A DNA stretch of 64,000 nucleotides, from NCBI RefSeq assembly GCF_017255415.1, contig NZ_JAFJZZ010000001.1, positions 434,001-498,000 of the forward strand, read 5' to 3'. The first letter of the stretch is position 1. Every line of letters begins with the position of its first letter. The notes below the pieces were generated by a model. It was given only the letters and a program-made list of their open reading frames with translations. It was not told where the DNA came from and did no database searches. Of the stretch, positions 25,790 through 33,672 are shown piece by piece. Source of the DNA: Clostridium aminobutyricum. GTDB lineage: Bacteria > Bacillota > Clostridia > Peptostreptococcales > Anaerovoracaceae. Both the position numbers and the translations under genes were made by a program.

Positions 25790-26589
25790 TAAAAGTATTA
25801 GCAGTAATGTTAGTCCTATTGCTTTATATGATTGGCGGAAGCCGTGGCATCATAACTTTTAAATCCCTTTGCTTTAATATTGCAGTTCTTTCGATTTCAA
25901 TTATATTGATGTCCTACGGATGGGACCCTGTGATCGTTACATTTATCAGTTGTTTAGTCATATGCTATATTACGTTGTTTTATCAAAATGGGAAAAATTC
26001 TAAAACAATAGCATCTTTCTGTTCGGTCATCCTTGTTCTGCTGGTTTTATTTTCGTTATCCTATTACGTAGGATATAAGGCCCATTTAGGGGGAGTCAAC
26101 GAAATTATACGGTATGAAGATGAAATCGCCATGCTATCCCCTGATATTAATATTAATATGTCAAAAATAGCCGTTTCCATGATTATTACGGGGTTGATCG
26201 GAGCAGCGATGGATGCTTCCATCGCTGTATCCTCTGCTGTTTATGAAGTATATAAAAATAATCGATTGTTAAGCTTAATGGAGTTGTTCAAATCCGGTAT
26301 TCATATTGGCAGCGATATTTTAGGCGCAACGGTAAATACTTTATATTTTGCCTGTCTCGGAGAATCTTTGGCACTTTTCGTATTATTAAAGACGTACCAC
26401 TATTCCATATTGGAAGTGATTAATTCCAAAGCATTCTGTCAGGAATTTGTCGATATTATTGTTAGCTGTATCAGTTGTACGCTGGTTATTCCGCTGACTG
26501 CAATTGCGATCTCCTATATTTTAAAGAATTTGAATAAATTTGAAAGATATTTATTGGATGATGAATTATTTATAGAAATGAATAGCTAA
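25786..26589 (+). CDS. YibE/F-family membrane protein 2 (short form)
   Basis: A 267-residue protein with about seven helices and no extracytoplasmic domain. The core repeats that of its neighbours: TGLIGAAMDASIAVSSAVYEV, then FKSGIHIGSDILGATVNTLYFA. It corresponds to the YibF half, while the gene before it has an added N-terminal domain. ATG overlaps the previous stop and is preceded by AAGGAGG (25771-25777). The paired arrangement suggests a heteromeric membrane complex, as proposed by synteny for YibE and YibF, but no transport substrate is known to me. Confidence 0.72.
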   Translation: MIKVLAVMLVLLLYMIGGSRGIITFKSLCFNIAVLSISIILMSYGWDPVIVTFISCLVICYITLFYQNGKNSKTIASFCSVILVLLVLFSLSYYVGYKAHLGGVNEIIRYEDEIAMLSPDININMSKIAVSMIITGLIGAAMDASIAVSSAVYEVYKNNRLLSLMELFKSGIHIGSDILGATVNTLYFACLGESLALFVLLKTYHYSILEVINSKAFCQEFVDIIVSCISCTLVIPLTAIAISYILKNLNKFERYLLDDELFIEMNS

Positions 26590-26673
26590 GATTGTAATTT
26601 GACAAGGGCAATAGAGGAGGATAAAATATACGGATCAATGGTAGCTGACAAGTTGTGAATTTGGGGTAGAAGG

Positions 26674-26979
26674 ATGAAACGGAAATGGTATAATCGAATA
26701 TTTGCAGGCGTGGTGTGCATGGCTATTCTATTTACGATCCTATCCAGCACTTGTTTTGGTATTTCCAATGGAGATCATAAATGCAGCAGAAACCACTGCA
26801 CTGTCTGCGAGCATTTAAAAGAGCTATTTAATATCTCCAGAGATATAGGGGATGGAATAGGTATCTTTTTATTGGCTTTTTTGGCTAAAGCTAGTTTTTC
26901 AGAAAAGGGTCCCCAGCTTTTTAAGTATATCATTTCTTTAGCATCCTTAATTTCATTAAAGGTGAGAATGAATAATTGA
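26674..26979 (+). CDS. Small membrane protein with His/Cys motif
   Basis: A 101-residue protein: a signal or anchor helix (FAGVVCMAILFTILSSTCF), then HKCSRNHCTVCEHLKEL (C-x4-C-x2-C with two His), and a second hydrophobic segment (IGIFLLAFLAKASFS). The His/Cys group facing outside would suit a metal site. A similar short pattern (H-x-C, CxxC) occurs in small proteins found beside YibE/F genes in Clostridia, as far as I recall. It lies between the second and third YibE/F genes, in the same direction. AGAAGG directly before ATG is a weak ribosome binding site. Confidence 0.6.
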   Translation: MKRKWYNRIFAGVVCMAILFTILSSTCFGISNGDHKCSRNHCTVCEHLKELFNISRDIGDGIGIFLLAFLAKASFSEKGPQLFKYIISLASLISLKVRMNN

Positions 26980-27034
26980 ATGTAAACTCGCTGTAATTTT
27001 AAATGAAACAAGGATTTAGTTAAGGAGAGAATAC

Positions 27035-28219
27035 GTGAAGAAAAAAACAAGAAAAGAAAATCTAATTATATTGATTGCAATAGTAGGTTCGATTTTGTTA
27101 TTAATAGTAGGGAACCGAATTGCAATGGGCAAAACGTCCTTTTTTGATGAAAAGAGCAACTTGATCACTGCCGAAGCAACGGTAGTAAAGGTACTGAAAA
27201 ACGACTCAGAAAATGATATAGTAACCTTTACCTGTAAAATAACAGAAGGTAAAAATATCGGTAAAGTGGTAACCGCCGGTCAAATGCTGGACCCTAATAT
27301 GGGTTCACAAGTTCGAATTGTAGAAAAAGGGGATAAAATATTTTTAGGAGATGCCACTAGTTATGACATCGGAACCAAGTGGTTTATGTATGATTTTAAC
27401 CGATTAGCGGAACTGAAATGGCTTGCAGCCGCATTTGCTGTTTTATTGCTTATTTTTGGCAGAAGCAAAGGTTTTCGAACCATCATATCGTTGGTTTTAA
27501 CCTGTTCAACGATATTTTTTGTGTTTATTCCGGCAGTCCTATCCGGATTTAACATCTATGTCTGTTCGATTGCAACCTGTCTTTTTATAACGTTTATGGC
27601 TTTGTTGATTGTTCAGGGACCAAACACGAAAAGCTTAGCTGCCGCTCTCGGATGCTGCGGAGGTCTGTTTGTGGTAAGTACATTAACCATCATGATGAGC
27701 GAGATACTTAGGTTGAGTGGTTTGATAGACGAAGATTCGCTCTATCTGCTTTATTTAGATGCAAAAGATCCGATTCACTTGAAAGCGATTATTTTTGCTG
27801 CCATCACCATCGGTGCAATGGGGGCGATTTTAGATATTGCAGTAGATATTGCAGCGTCTTTACGCGAAGTTCACGAGCATGCGCATAAAAAATCGATTCA
27901 CCAAACCATAAAATCCGGCATTACAATAGGACAGGATATTGTAGGAAGCATGTCCAATACTCTTATTTTGGCATACATCGGAAGTTCTCTTTCGGTCATA
28001 TTATTGCTTCTGATTCACTCCGGATCGCTTCAAGATTTGATGAACAGTGAATTGATTGTGGTGGAAATTCTTCAAGCTTTGGCGGGAAGCATCGGCATAT
28101 TATTTACGATTCCGCTGACTTCCATAAGCTGCGGGTTCTTATACAATAATTCAAAAGCTGTAAAAGAAACTCTCCCGTCAGAAATCGGAGAAGAAAGCCT
28201 ATCCAAGCCAAGAGGATAG
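27035..28219 (+). CDS. YibE/F-family membrane protein 3
   Basis: A 394-residue protein with an N-terminal helix, an extracytoplasmic beta-rich domain (about 40-125), and about seven helices. Core motifs are IGAMGAILDIAVDIAASLREV, HKKSIHQTIKSGITIGQDIVGSMSNTLILAYIG. It has the same domain plan as the gene at 24644-25789, so the cluster contains two full-length forms and one short form. GTG start after AAGGAGAG. A hairpin terminator follows, and then a zinc-type ABC operon begins. Confidence 0.74.
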   Translation: MKKKTRKENLIILIAIVGSILLLIVGNRIAMGKTSFFDEKSNLITAEATVVKVLKNDSENDIVTFTCKITEGKNIGKVVTAGQMLDPNMGSQVRIVEKGDKIFLGDATSYDIGTKWFMYDFNRLAELKWLAAAFAVLLLIFGRSKGFRTIISLVLTCSTIFFVFIPAVLSGFNIYVCSIATCLFITFMALLIVQGPNTKSLAAALGCCGGLFVVSTLTIMMSEILRLSGLIDEDSLYLLYLDAKDPIHLKAIIFAAITIGAMGAILDIAVDIAASLREVHEHAHKKSIHQTIKSGITIGQDIVGSMSNTLILAYIGSSLSVILLLLIHSGSLQDLMNSELIVVEILQALAGSIGILFTIPLTSISCGFLYNNSKAVKETLPSEIGEESLSKPRG

Positions 28220-28247
28220 AAAAATAATTGATATAGAAAGATATCGG

Positions 28248-28300
28248 GCGGATTTGTGTTTAAAGGATGAACGCAAATCCGCTTTATTAATTTTTATAAA
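28248..28300 (+). terminator. Terminator after the YibE/F cluster
   Basis: GCGGATTTGTGTT pairs with AACGCAAATCCGC (28270-28282) with a single G.U, followed by TTTATTAATTTTT. Confidence 0.75.
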
Positions 28301-28369
28301 TTTGTAGTATGAAAAGATTCAAGATGGTTTGATTTGGATATAAAAATAGTAAAACCACTCTATAACTAT

Positions 28370-28398
28370 TTGAAAAATAAGGAAGATTGCAGTATAAT
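28370..28398 (+). promoter_or_regulatory. Promoter of the znu operon
   Basis: TTGAAA (28370-28375), 17-nt spacer, TATAAT (28393-28398). A near-consensus sigma-A promoter 70 nt before the lipoprotein gene. Confidence 0.75.
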
Positions 28399-28403
28399 AT
28401 TAG

Positions 28404-28426
28404 TGCAAATGCGAATTACTTGCATA
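28404..28426 (+). promoter_or_regulatory. Candidate Zur/Fur box
   Basis: TGCAAATGCGAATTACTTGCATA, shown here as TGCAAATGCG then AATTACTTGCATA, has partly symmetric TGC...GCA arms. It lies immediately after the -10, where a repressor would block transcription. The last gene of the operon encodes a Fur-family regulator. Confidence 0.5.
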
Positions 28427-28470
28427 ATTAAAGATGTTTTATGATAGAAGATACTAGAAAGGGAATCGGG

Positions 28471-29361
28471 ATGAATCGAAGAAAAAAGTTAGGAATGCTG
28501 ACTTGCTCCATACTTATTGTAAGTTTGTTTTTATTGACAGGTTGTTCAAATAATGCAGCGGAGAATGAAGCGAAAGAGAAAAATGGTACAGATAAAATGA
28601 TTGTTGCCGTAACTATCGTTCCGGAACAAACTTTTGTCGAGGCGGTTTGTGGAAACTTAGTGGATGTGGTTACGATGGTTCCTCCCGGGAGCAGTCCGGA
28701 AAACTATGAACCTACACCGCAGCAGATAGAAAAGTTTTCAAAGGCGGATGTTTATTTTGCGATGGGAGTTCCTACCGAAACGGCCAATATATTGCCCAAT
28801 GCCGGAGAGGTAAAGGTGGTAGCCCTTCAGGACAAAGTAGCTCAAATTTATCCGGACAGAAGGTTTGAATCAGGGGAACGAGATCCGCATATCTGGCTTT
28901 CCCCCAAAAGAGCTGGAGTCATGGTAGACGCAATAGCCGAAGAAATGGGAAAGCTTGATGAAAAAAATAAGGAAACTTATAGGCAGAATGCAGACAAGTA
29001 TATAGAACAGCTGGACCAATTGGATCAAGAAATCGCAGTATCGCTGGAAGGGGTAAAGAACAGGAAGTTCATCGTCTATCATCCTGCTTTCGGCTATCTT
29101 GCTGAGGATTATGGATTACAGATGTACGCGTTGGAAGAAGAAGGAAAGGAATCGACGATACAACATTTAAAAGACATGATTGATCTTGCCAAGAAAGAAC
29201 AGATAAAAGTTATTTTTTATCAAGAGGAGATTGACAGCAGTCAATCCGAATCCTTTGCTGAAGAGATAGGAGGCAAAACGATGATGTTAAAGCCATTGGC
29301 AGCAGACTATATTGAAAATTTGAAAGAAATGGCAAAGACGATGGCGGAGGTAATGCGGTGA
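28471..29361 (+). CDS. znuA: Zinc-type ABC transporter, substrate-binding lipoprotein
   Basis: A 296-residue lipoprotein of the cluster A-I (ZnuA/TroA) family. The signal ends in the lipobox LLTGC. Metal-site regions are VPPGSSPENYEPTP, DPHIWLSPKRAG, IVYHPAFGYLAEDYGL and the C-terminal FYQEEIDSS. The first canonical His (PHxYEP) is replaced by Glu in SPENYEP, and the His-rich loop of ZnuA is absent, so zinc specificity is inferred mainly from the Fur-family neighbour. ATG 28471 follows AAAGGG and starts MNRRKKLG. Its stop overlaps the next gene start. Confidence 0.8.
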   Translation: MNRRKKLGMLTCSILIVSLFLLTGCSNNAAENEAKEKNGTDKMIVAVTIVPEQTFVEAVCGNLVDVVTMVPPGSSPENYEPTPQQIEKFSKADVYFAMGVPTETANILPNAGEVKVVALQDKVAQIYPDRRFESGERDPHIWLSPKRAGVMVDAIAEEMGKLDEKNKETYRQNADKYIEQLDQLDQEIAVSLEGVKNRKFIVYHPAFGYLAEDYGLQMYALEEEGKESTIQHLKDMIDLAKKEQIKVIFYQEEIDSSQSESFAEEIGGKTMMLKPLAADYIENLKEMAKTMAEVMR

Positions 29362-30146
29362 GGCAAACAGCTGTTAAGATAGAAAATCTATCGGTATATT
29401 ACGGACAAACGCCCGCCATTATAGATGCGTCATTTGACGTGGAAGAAGGAGAATTTTTAGGAATCATAGGTCCGAACGGAGGCGGTAAAACCACACTCTT
29501 AAAAGCGATTTTAGGGCTTACTCCTATCAGCAGCGGTACTATTGAGATTTATGGCAAAAAAATCAGTAAGAACAGAAAATTAATAGGTTACGTTCCTCAG
29601 ATCGCTGCAATGGATAAACGTTTTCCGATTTCAGTGCTTGAAGTTGTACTGACCGGGAGACTGAATCAAGGACTTTCTCCATTTTTCAAATTTCAATCCA
29701 AGGATAAAGAAAGTGCTTACGAAGCGTTGAAAAAAGTAGGCATTGAACATCTGGCCAATAGGCAAATCTCGGAACTTTCGGGTGGAGAATTTCAACGGAT
29801 GCTCATTGCAAGAGCGTTAACTGTTAATCCGAAGATGTTGATCCTTGATGAACCTACAGCAAGCGTGGACGCCGCTTCGAAGGAACAAATCTATAACCTG
29901 CTTGGAGAATTAAATAAAGAAATGACCATTATACTTGTCACGCATGATTTGATGACGGTGACTTCGCAGGTGAACAAGCTGGTTTGTCTAAATGAGAAGC
30001 TGGTTTATGATGGAAAACCGGAGCTGACAGAAAAGATTGTAACAAGCCTTTATGGCTGCTCGGTTGATCTGCTTGTTCCCGATGCCTCTCATAAAGCGTT
30101 GGATTTTCACAAGGAGGTTAAACAATTTGATTGCTGCAATAATTGA
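29358..30146 (+). CDS. znuC: Zinc-type ABC transporter, ATPase
   Basis: A 262-residue ABC ATPase with Walker A GPNGGGKTT (about residues 38-46), Q-loop YVPQIAAMDKRFPISV, signature LSGGEFQRMLIARAL, Walker B MLILDEPTAS and the switch His in VTHDLM. The sequence near the Q loop is typical of zinc and manganese importers. GTG start at 29358 overlaps the znuA stop and has GGAGG 7 nt upstream. The 3' end overlaps znuB, whose ribosome binding site lies inside it. Confidence 0.88.
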   Translation: MRQTAVKIENLSVYYGQTPAIIDASFDVEEGEFLGIIGPNGGGKTTLLKAILGLTPISSGTIEIYGKKISKNRKLIGYVPQIAAMDKRFPISVLEVVLTGRLNQGLSPFFKFQSKDKESAYEALKKVGIEHLANRQISELSGGEFQRMLIARALTVNPKMLILDEPTASVDAASKEQIYNLLGELNKEMTIILVTHDLMTVTSQVNKLVCLNEKLVYDGKPELTEKIVTSLYGCSVDLLVPDASHKALDFHKEVKQFDCCNN

Positions 30147-30969
30147 ATATCAATTTTTACAAAATGCCATATTGGCAGGGATTCTTGCAAGTATCGTTTG
30201 CGGGATCATCGGTGTAATTATAGTAGAAAAAAAGCTTGTGATGATGAGCGGCGGTATTGCACACACTTCCTATGGAGGAGTTGGTCTTGGCTATCTTTTG
30301 GGATTTGAACCGATTTTAGGGGCCTTTCTCTTTTCCGTTTGTGCTGCTTTAGGCATTGGATTTATAAAGAGGAGGGGCGGAGCACGCTCCGATGTGGTGA
30401 TCGGGATGTTCTGGTCCCTTGGAATGGCGTTAGGAATTCTGTTCATTTCTTTGATGAAGGGTTACCCGCCTGATTTAACTTCTTATTTGTTTGGAAACAT
30501 TTTATCCGTGACCAGATCCGATCTATATTTAATATTGGGGATGACAATCGTGGTCGTTTCTGTAATAATCGCCCTATTTAATGATTGGAAGGCTTATCTG
30601 TTCGATGAAGAATTTGCTTCCATTATCGGTATCCGAACGGCGTTTCTTGAATACCTGCTGTTGATACTTGTTGCGATGACCGTAGTAGTGCTTATTCGTG
30701 TCGTGGGGATTATCCTCGTGTTATCCTTATTGACCGCTCCGGCAGCAGCTGCGGAGAATTTTTCCGCGAAGTTAAAGGGCCGAATGATTTATGCGATTAT
30801 TTTCGGCACTATTTTTTGCTTGGCAGGTTTATGGATTTCCTATGTTACCAATATTGCATCGGGGGCTTCTATCGTCATTTTATCCGTTTTGTGCTATCTT
30901 GTATGTTATGGAGCACGCTTTGTAAACAGAAAGATGAAGAGAGACCGCTTGATAAAAATACCAGAATAG
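30127..30969 (+). CDS. znuB: Zinc-type ABC transporter, permease
   Basis: A 280-residue ABC-3 family permease with about eight helices. Motifs: LAGILASIVCGIIGVIIVEKKLVMMSGGIAHTSYGGVGLGY near the N-terminus and VVGIILVLSLLTAPAAAA near the C-terminus, both typical. The start is TTG 30127, with AAGGAGG at 30111-30117; ATG candidates upstream are out of register with the family N-terminus. It overlaps znuC by 20 nt and runs to within 24 nt of the regulator gene, so all four genes are one operon. Confidence 0.85.
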   Translation: MIAAIIEYQFLQNAILAGILASIVCGIIGVIIVEKKLVMMSGGIAHTSYGGVGLGYLLGFEPILGAFLFSVCAALGIGFIKRRGGARSDVVIGMFWSLGMALGILFISLMKGYPPDLTSYLFGNILSVTRSDLYLILGMTIVVVSVIIALFNDWKAYLFDEEFASIIGIRTAFLEYLLLILVAMTVVVLIRVVGIILVLSLLTAPAAAAENFSAKLKGRMIYAIIFGTIFCLAGLWISYVTNIASGASIVILSVLCYLVCYGARFVNRKMKRDRLIKIPE

Positions 30970-30992
30970 TGAAGATGATGGAGAATGGGCAG

Positions 30993-31448
30993 ATGGAGAA
31001 TAATTGTGAATATGAGAATTTATTAAAGGAAAGCGGCTTAAAAAAGACAAAGCACCGAACCACTATTTTAGAATTCTTAAGGGAGGCAAAGCAGCCTGTG
31101 ACTGCGGAGCAGCTATACGATGCGCTAAAAGAAAAAAACGTTTCGATTAATTTGTCTACGGTTTACAGAACACTGGAAACTTTACAGGATAAGCAACTGA
31201 TCTTGAAGCATACCGTTACAAATGAAAATAAAGCTGTCTTTGAATACAACAATCGAGAGCATAAGCATTATCTGGTTTGCATAGGGTGCAAAAAGATATT
31301 GTCCGTTGAGAATTGCCCGTTGGGAGACTATGAAAAATACCTGGAAGAGAAGACCGATTTTATCATCACAGGGCATAAGCTGGATATGTACGGTTATTGC
31401 TCCGAATGCCAGCGAAAGGGCTTGATCTTAAACAGGGGATCAAAATAG
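30993..31448 (+). CDS. Fur-family metalloregulator (Zur-like)
   Basis: A 151-residue protein with the Fur winged helix (KKTKHRTTILEFLREAKQPVTAEQLYDALKEKNVSINLSTVYRTLETL) and a C-terminal metal domain with CIGCKK and GYCSECQ, the two CxxC pairs of the structural zinc site. HKHYLVC provides the regulatory His. Being the fourth gene of a zinc-type ABC operon, it is most likely a zinc regulator, but Fur, PerR and Zur cannot be told apart by sequence alone. ATG 30993 follows GGAGAATGGG. It likely represses its own operon through the box at 28404-28426. Confidence 0.82.
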   Translation: MENNCEYENLLKESGLKKTKHRTTILEFLREAKQPVTAEQLYDALKEKNVSINLSTVYRTLETLQDKQLILKHTVTNENKAVFEYNNREHKHYLVCIGCKKILSVENCPLGDYEKYLEEKTDFIITGHKLDMYGYCSECQRKGLILNRGSK

Positions 31449-31605
31449 CTATTATTTTGTTGAAATGTGTATTACGATAGCGTAAGATGAAGGAAAGGCT
31501 ATAGGAATATTGCTAAAGGGTATATTTTTAACACTTTTGTTCACTTCTTCATATAATTATACCATACCTATCTTAGGTAATATTATATAAAAAGGTGATG
31601 AAAAA

Positions 31606-32121
31606 ATGTATAAAAATGGACAATGTAACTGCGACTGCGAATGCAATCGAGTAGATAATATACAACAGGGCATTTGTGACCTCAAAGAAGGTATTAAAGG
31701 GATCGAGAATGGTCTTGATACCATCTGTTGTTGCAGGATTCGTGAAGGCATAAAAGGTATCGAAACAGGAACTTGTAAAGCCAAAGAAGGCATAGACAGT
31801 GTGATTGACGGATTAAGAGATTTTGAATTTGAATGTGATTACAGAAGCAATAAGAGTATGAAACAAGGCGTCTGTGATATCAAAGATGGTGTCGAGGCTG
31901 TACAGCAAGGCTTGTGTCAGCTCCAAAATTGCTGCCTGTGTGAAGGGCTAGAAACCGTTCGTGAAGGACTGCAAGACCTTGAAGAAGGTCTATGTAACCT
32001 TGTTAAGGGTGTAAATGATATTAACGATGAAAGAGAAAAAAGAAAAAAGAATAAAAGTAATCAAGGATGTTATGAAAACAGATATGATGAAATTTGCGGC
32101 TGCATTCGAAACGATTACTAA
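31606..32121 (+). CDS. Cys-rich protein of glycine-led heptads
   Basis: A 171-residue protein not resembling a family I know. Between residues 20 and 137 it is built of seven-residue units starting with Gly and a hydrophobic residue: GICDLKE, GIKGIEN, GLDTICC, GIKGIET, GIDSVID, GVCDIKD, GVEAVQQ, GLETVRE, GLQDLEE. Cysteines (18 in all) are clustered at NCDCEC, ICCCR, QNCCLC and GCI. The pattern suggests stacked amphipathic helices with cysteines that could crosslink or bind metal. No signal peptide. ATG after AAAAAGGTGATG. It is flanked by an empty region on each side and so stands alone. Confidence 0.72.
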   Translation: MYKNGQCNCDCECNRVDNIQQGICDLKEGIKGIENGLDTICCCRIREGIKGIETGTCKAKEGIDSVIDGLRDFEFECDYRSNKSMKQGVCDIKDGVEAVQQGLCQLQNCCLCEGLETVREGLQDLEEGLCNLVKGVNDINDEREKRKKNKSNQGCYENRYDEICGCIRNDY

Positions 32122-32495
32122 ATTTAAATGAACATTCACTGCATAGTGGATACTATTCTTTCGTTCGGATTTCTACTTATAGAGGGAGTAATTTAATTAT
32201 CTCTCACATAAGAAGACAAATATCAAAAAAGTGAAATAAATTATTTACCAGCCGCTCCAAGAACTTAATCTAAGGCGGCTGTTTTAACGTGTGATTGAAC
32301 GGATAAAGAACCATTCCTGAGGCAAAGGCGGCTGCTTTAATGAATGATTAACTGGCGAAGTGTTTGGCGCTGCTTAAATAAACGTTGATATTCTATAGGA
32401 AGCCTAATAAAATATAAGGACAGGGGATGGGACTAGCAATTTCCATTGTAATTTATTAGATGCGCTATAAAGATTAGACTCAAGGGGGGATAAAA
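32122..32495 (+). other. Gap without a gene, two GGCGGCTG units
   Basis: This 374-nt gap has no credible ORF. A hairpin at 32249-32281 (CAGCCGC...GCGGCTG, then TTTTA) may terminate the preceding gene. A related AGGCGGCTGCTTTAA recurs at 32328. The last 60 nt hold GGGGGGA before the next start. No promoter is clear. Confidence 0.5.
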
Positions 32496-32990
32496 ATGAA
32501 AAAAAAGATTTGTTTTTATATTGGATGGGATGTCTTAATAATACTTCTTTTATATGCATATTACTCTGTAGATTTATGGATAAGGCAATATAGGATGCGA
32601 ACCTTCGATATTCCTTCTGTAATAATAGTAAAACCTATATTCCTAATGATAATTGGTGCATTTTTAGCTTTGTTAGTATGGATAAGCAGTCGATATCAAT
32701 TCACCAGAAAACTAGCCGTTTTAGAATTCATCTTGATTGGGGTTCCTGCTTTTTATTTAGCTACGATAATAGAAATGTCTTACTTGATATATTTCTTAAT
32801 AGGCGTAAATATACCGCTTTATATACCTAGTTTTTGGTTAGTTGCCGCGCCGGCACTTTCCATGATTGAGAGTATAATCTTTGGATATGAGCTATTTATG
32901 TTTATAAACAGGATGGTGAAATTAAGATATAAAAGCAGTATTCCTGATGAGAAGCAATTGATGGACAGTGAGATTTTAATAAAAAATTAA
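32496..32990 (+). CDS. Hypothetical four-helix membrane protein
   Basis: A 164-residue membrane protein with about four hydrophobic segments (DVLIILLLYAYYSVDLW, IFLMIIGAFLALLVWI, LAVLEFILIGVPAFYLATII, WLVAAPALSMIESIIFGYELFMF). The C-terminus is a short cytoplasmic tail. I do not recognise a family. The ATG has an AGGGGGGAT ribosome binding site. The next gene starts 33 nt later and probably shares its transcript. Confidence 0.6.
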   Translation: MKKKICFYIGWDVLIILLLYAYYSVDLWIRQYRMRTFDIPSVIIVKPIFLMIIGAFLALLVWISSRYQFTRKLAVLEFILIGVPAFYLATIIEMSYLIYFLIGVNIPLYIPSFWLVAAPALSMIESIIFGYELFMFINRMVKLRYKSSIPDEKQLMDSEILIKN

Positions 32991-33023
32991 TTTACTTTAA
33001 TAAAGAAAAAAGAGGTAATATCA

Positions 33024-33623
33024 ATGAACGGTTTTACATTGGCTAATGTAAGCTCAATGAATTTAAACTTTCTTGTCTATGTCAGCAATTTATACATAAA
33101 CCATAAAGAATCTCAACATTATCGGTTTCCTTGGTTGCCGATCGAAAATAACGTATTATTGAGTGACAAAGAATTTAATTGGAAAGCAAAGAATTTATGG
33201 AACCATATATTTGATGAAATCTCTGAATTTGAAAATTCAAACGAAGAGCTTATCAAGATAGACATTGATATAAATTATTGGGAGAACAATAAATTCCCCT
33301 TTAATATATTATTCAATATGAATCTTGCCGGCACAAAGTTTTGTGAAGATATAAAAAAATCGTTTGAATCATGGTATTGGGGAATTGGAACTCTGATGAA
33401 TGATATTTTTTCAGACGATTTGGTGAAAGAGTATTACGATAGGTTACAAGATATGGCTGAATTAAATAAATCCAAACTAAGAGATAGAAGCTTTTACTTA
33501 CAAATCGTTTATGATAAGCCTCCGGCAGGCTGGAAGCTCAAAAATGAAAACATGATTACATTAGCTCCTAATATGCGCTTACCGGCTATAGATGAACTAT
33601 TTGATATTTGTAAAGAAGACTGA
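33024..33623 (+). CDS. Hypothetical 199-residue protein
   Basis: Soluble protein rich in aromatic residues (FDEISEFENSNEELIK, IDINYWENNKFPFN, SFESWYWGIGTLMND, PPAGWKLKNENM). No signal peptide, membrane helix or catalytic motif is visible and I do not recognise a family. AGAGGT lies upstream of the ATG. Between a membrane protein and a lipoprotein gene in the same direction. Confidence 0.6.
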   Translation: MNGFTLANVSSMNLNFLVYVSNLYINHKESQHYRFPWLPIENNVLLSDKEFNWKAKNLWNHIFDEISEFENSNEELIKIDIDINYWENNKFPFNILFNMNLAGTKFCEDIKKSFESWYWGIGTLMNDIFSDDLVKEYYDRLQDMAELNKSKLRDRSFYLQIVYDKPPAGWKLKNENMITLAPNMRLPAIDELFDICKED

Positions 33624-33672
33624 TTCGCAAAACGGATATGGTAATTTGAAAAATTAGAAGGAACAAAGTAAA

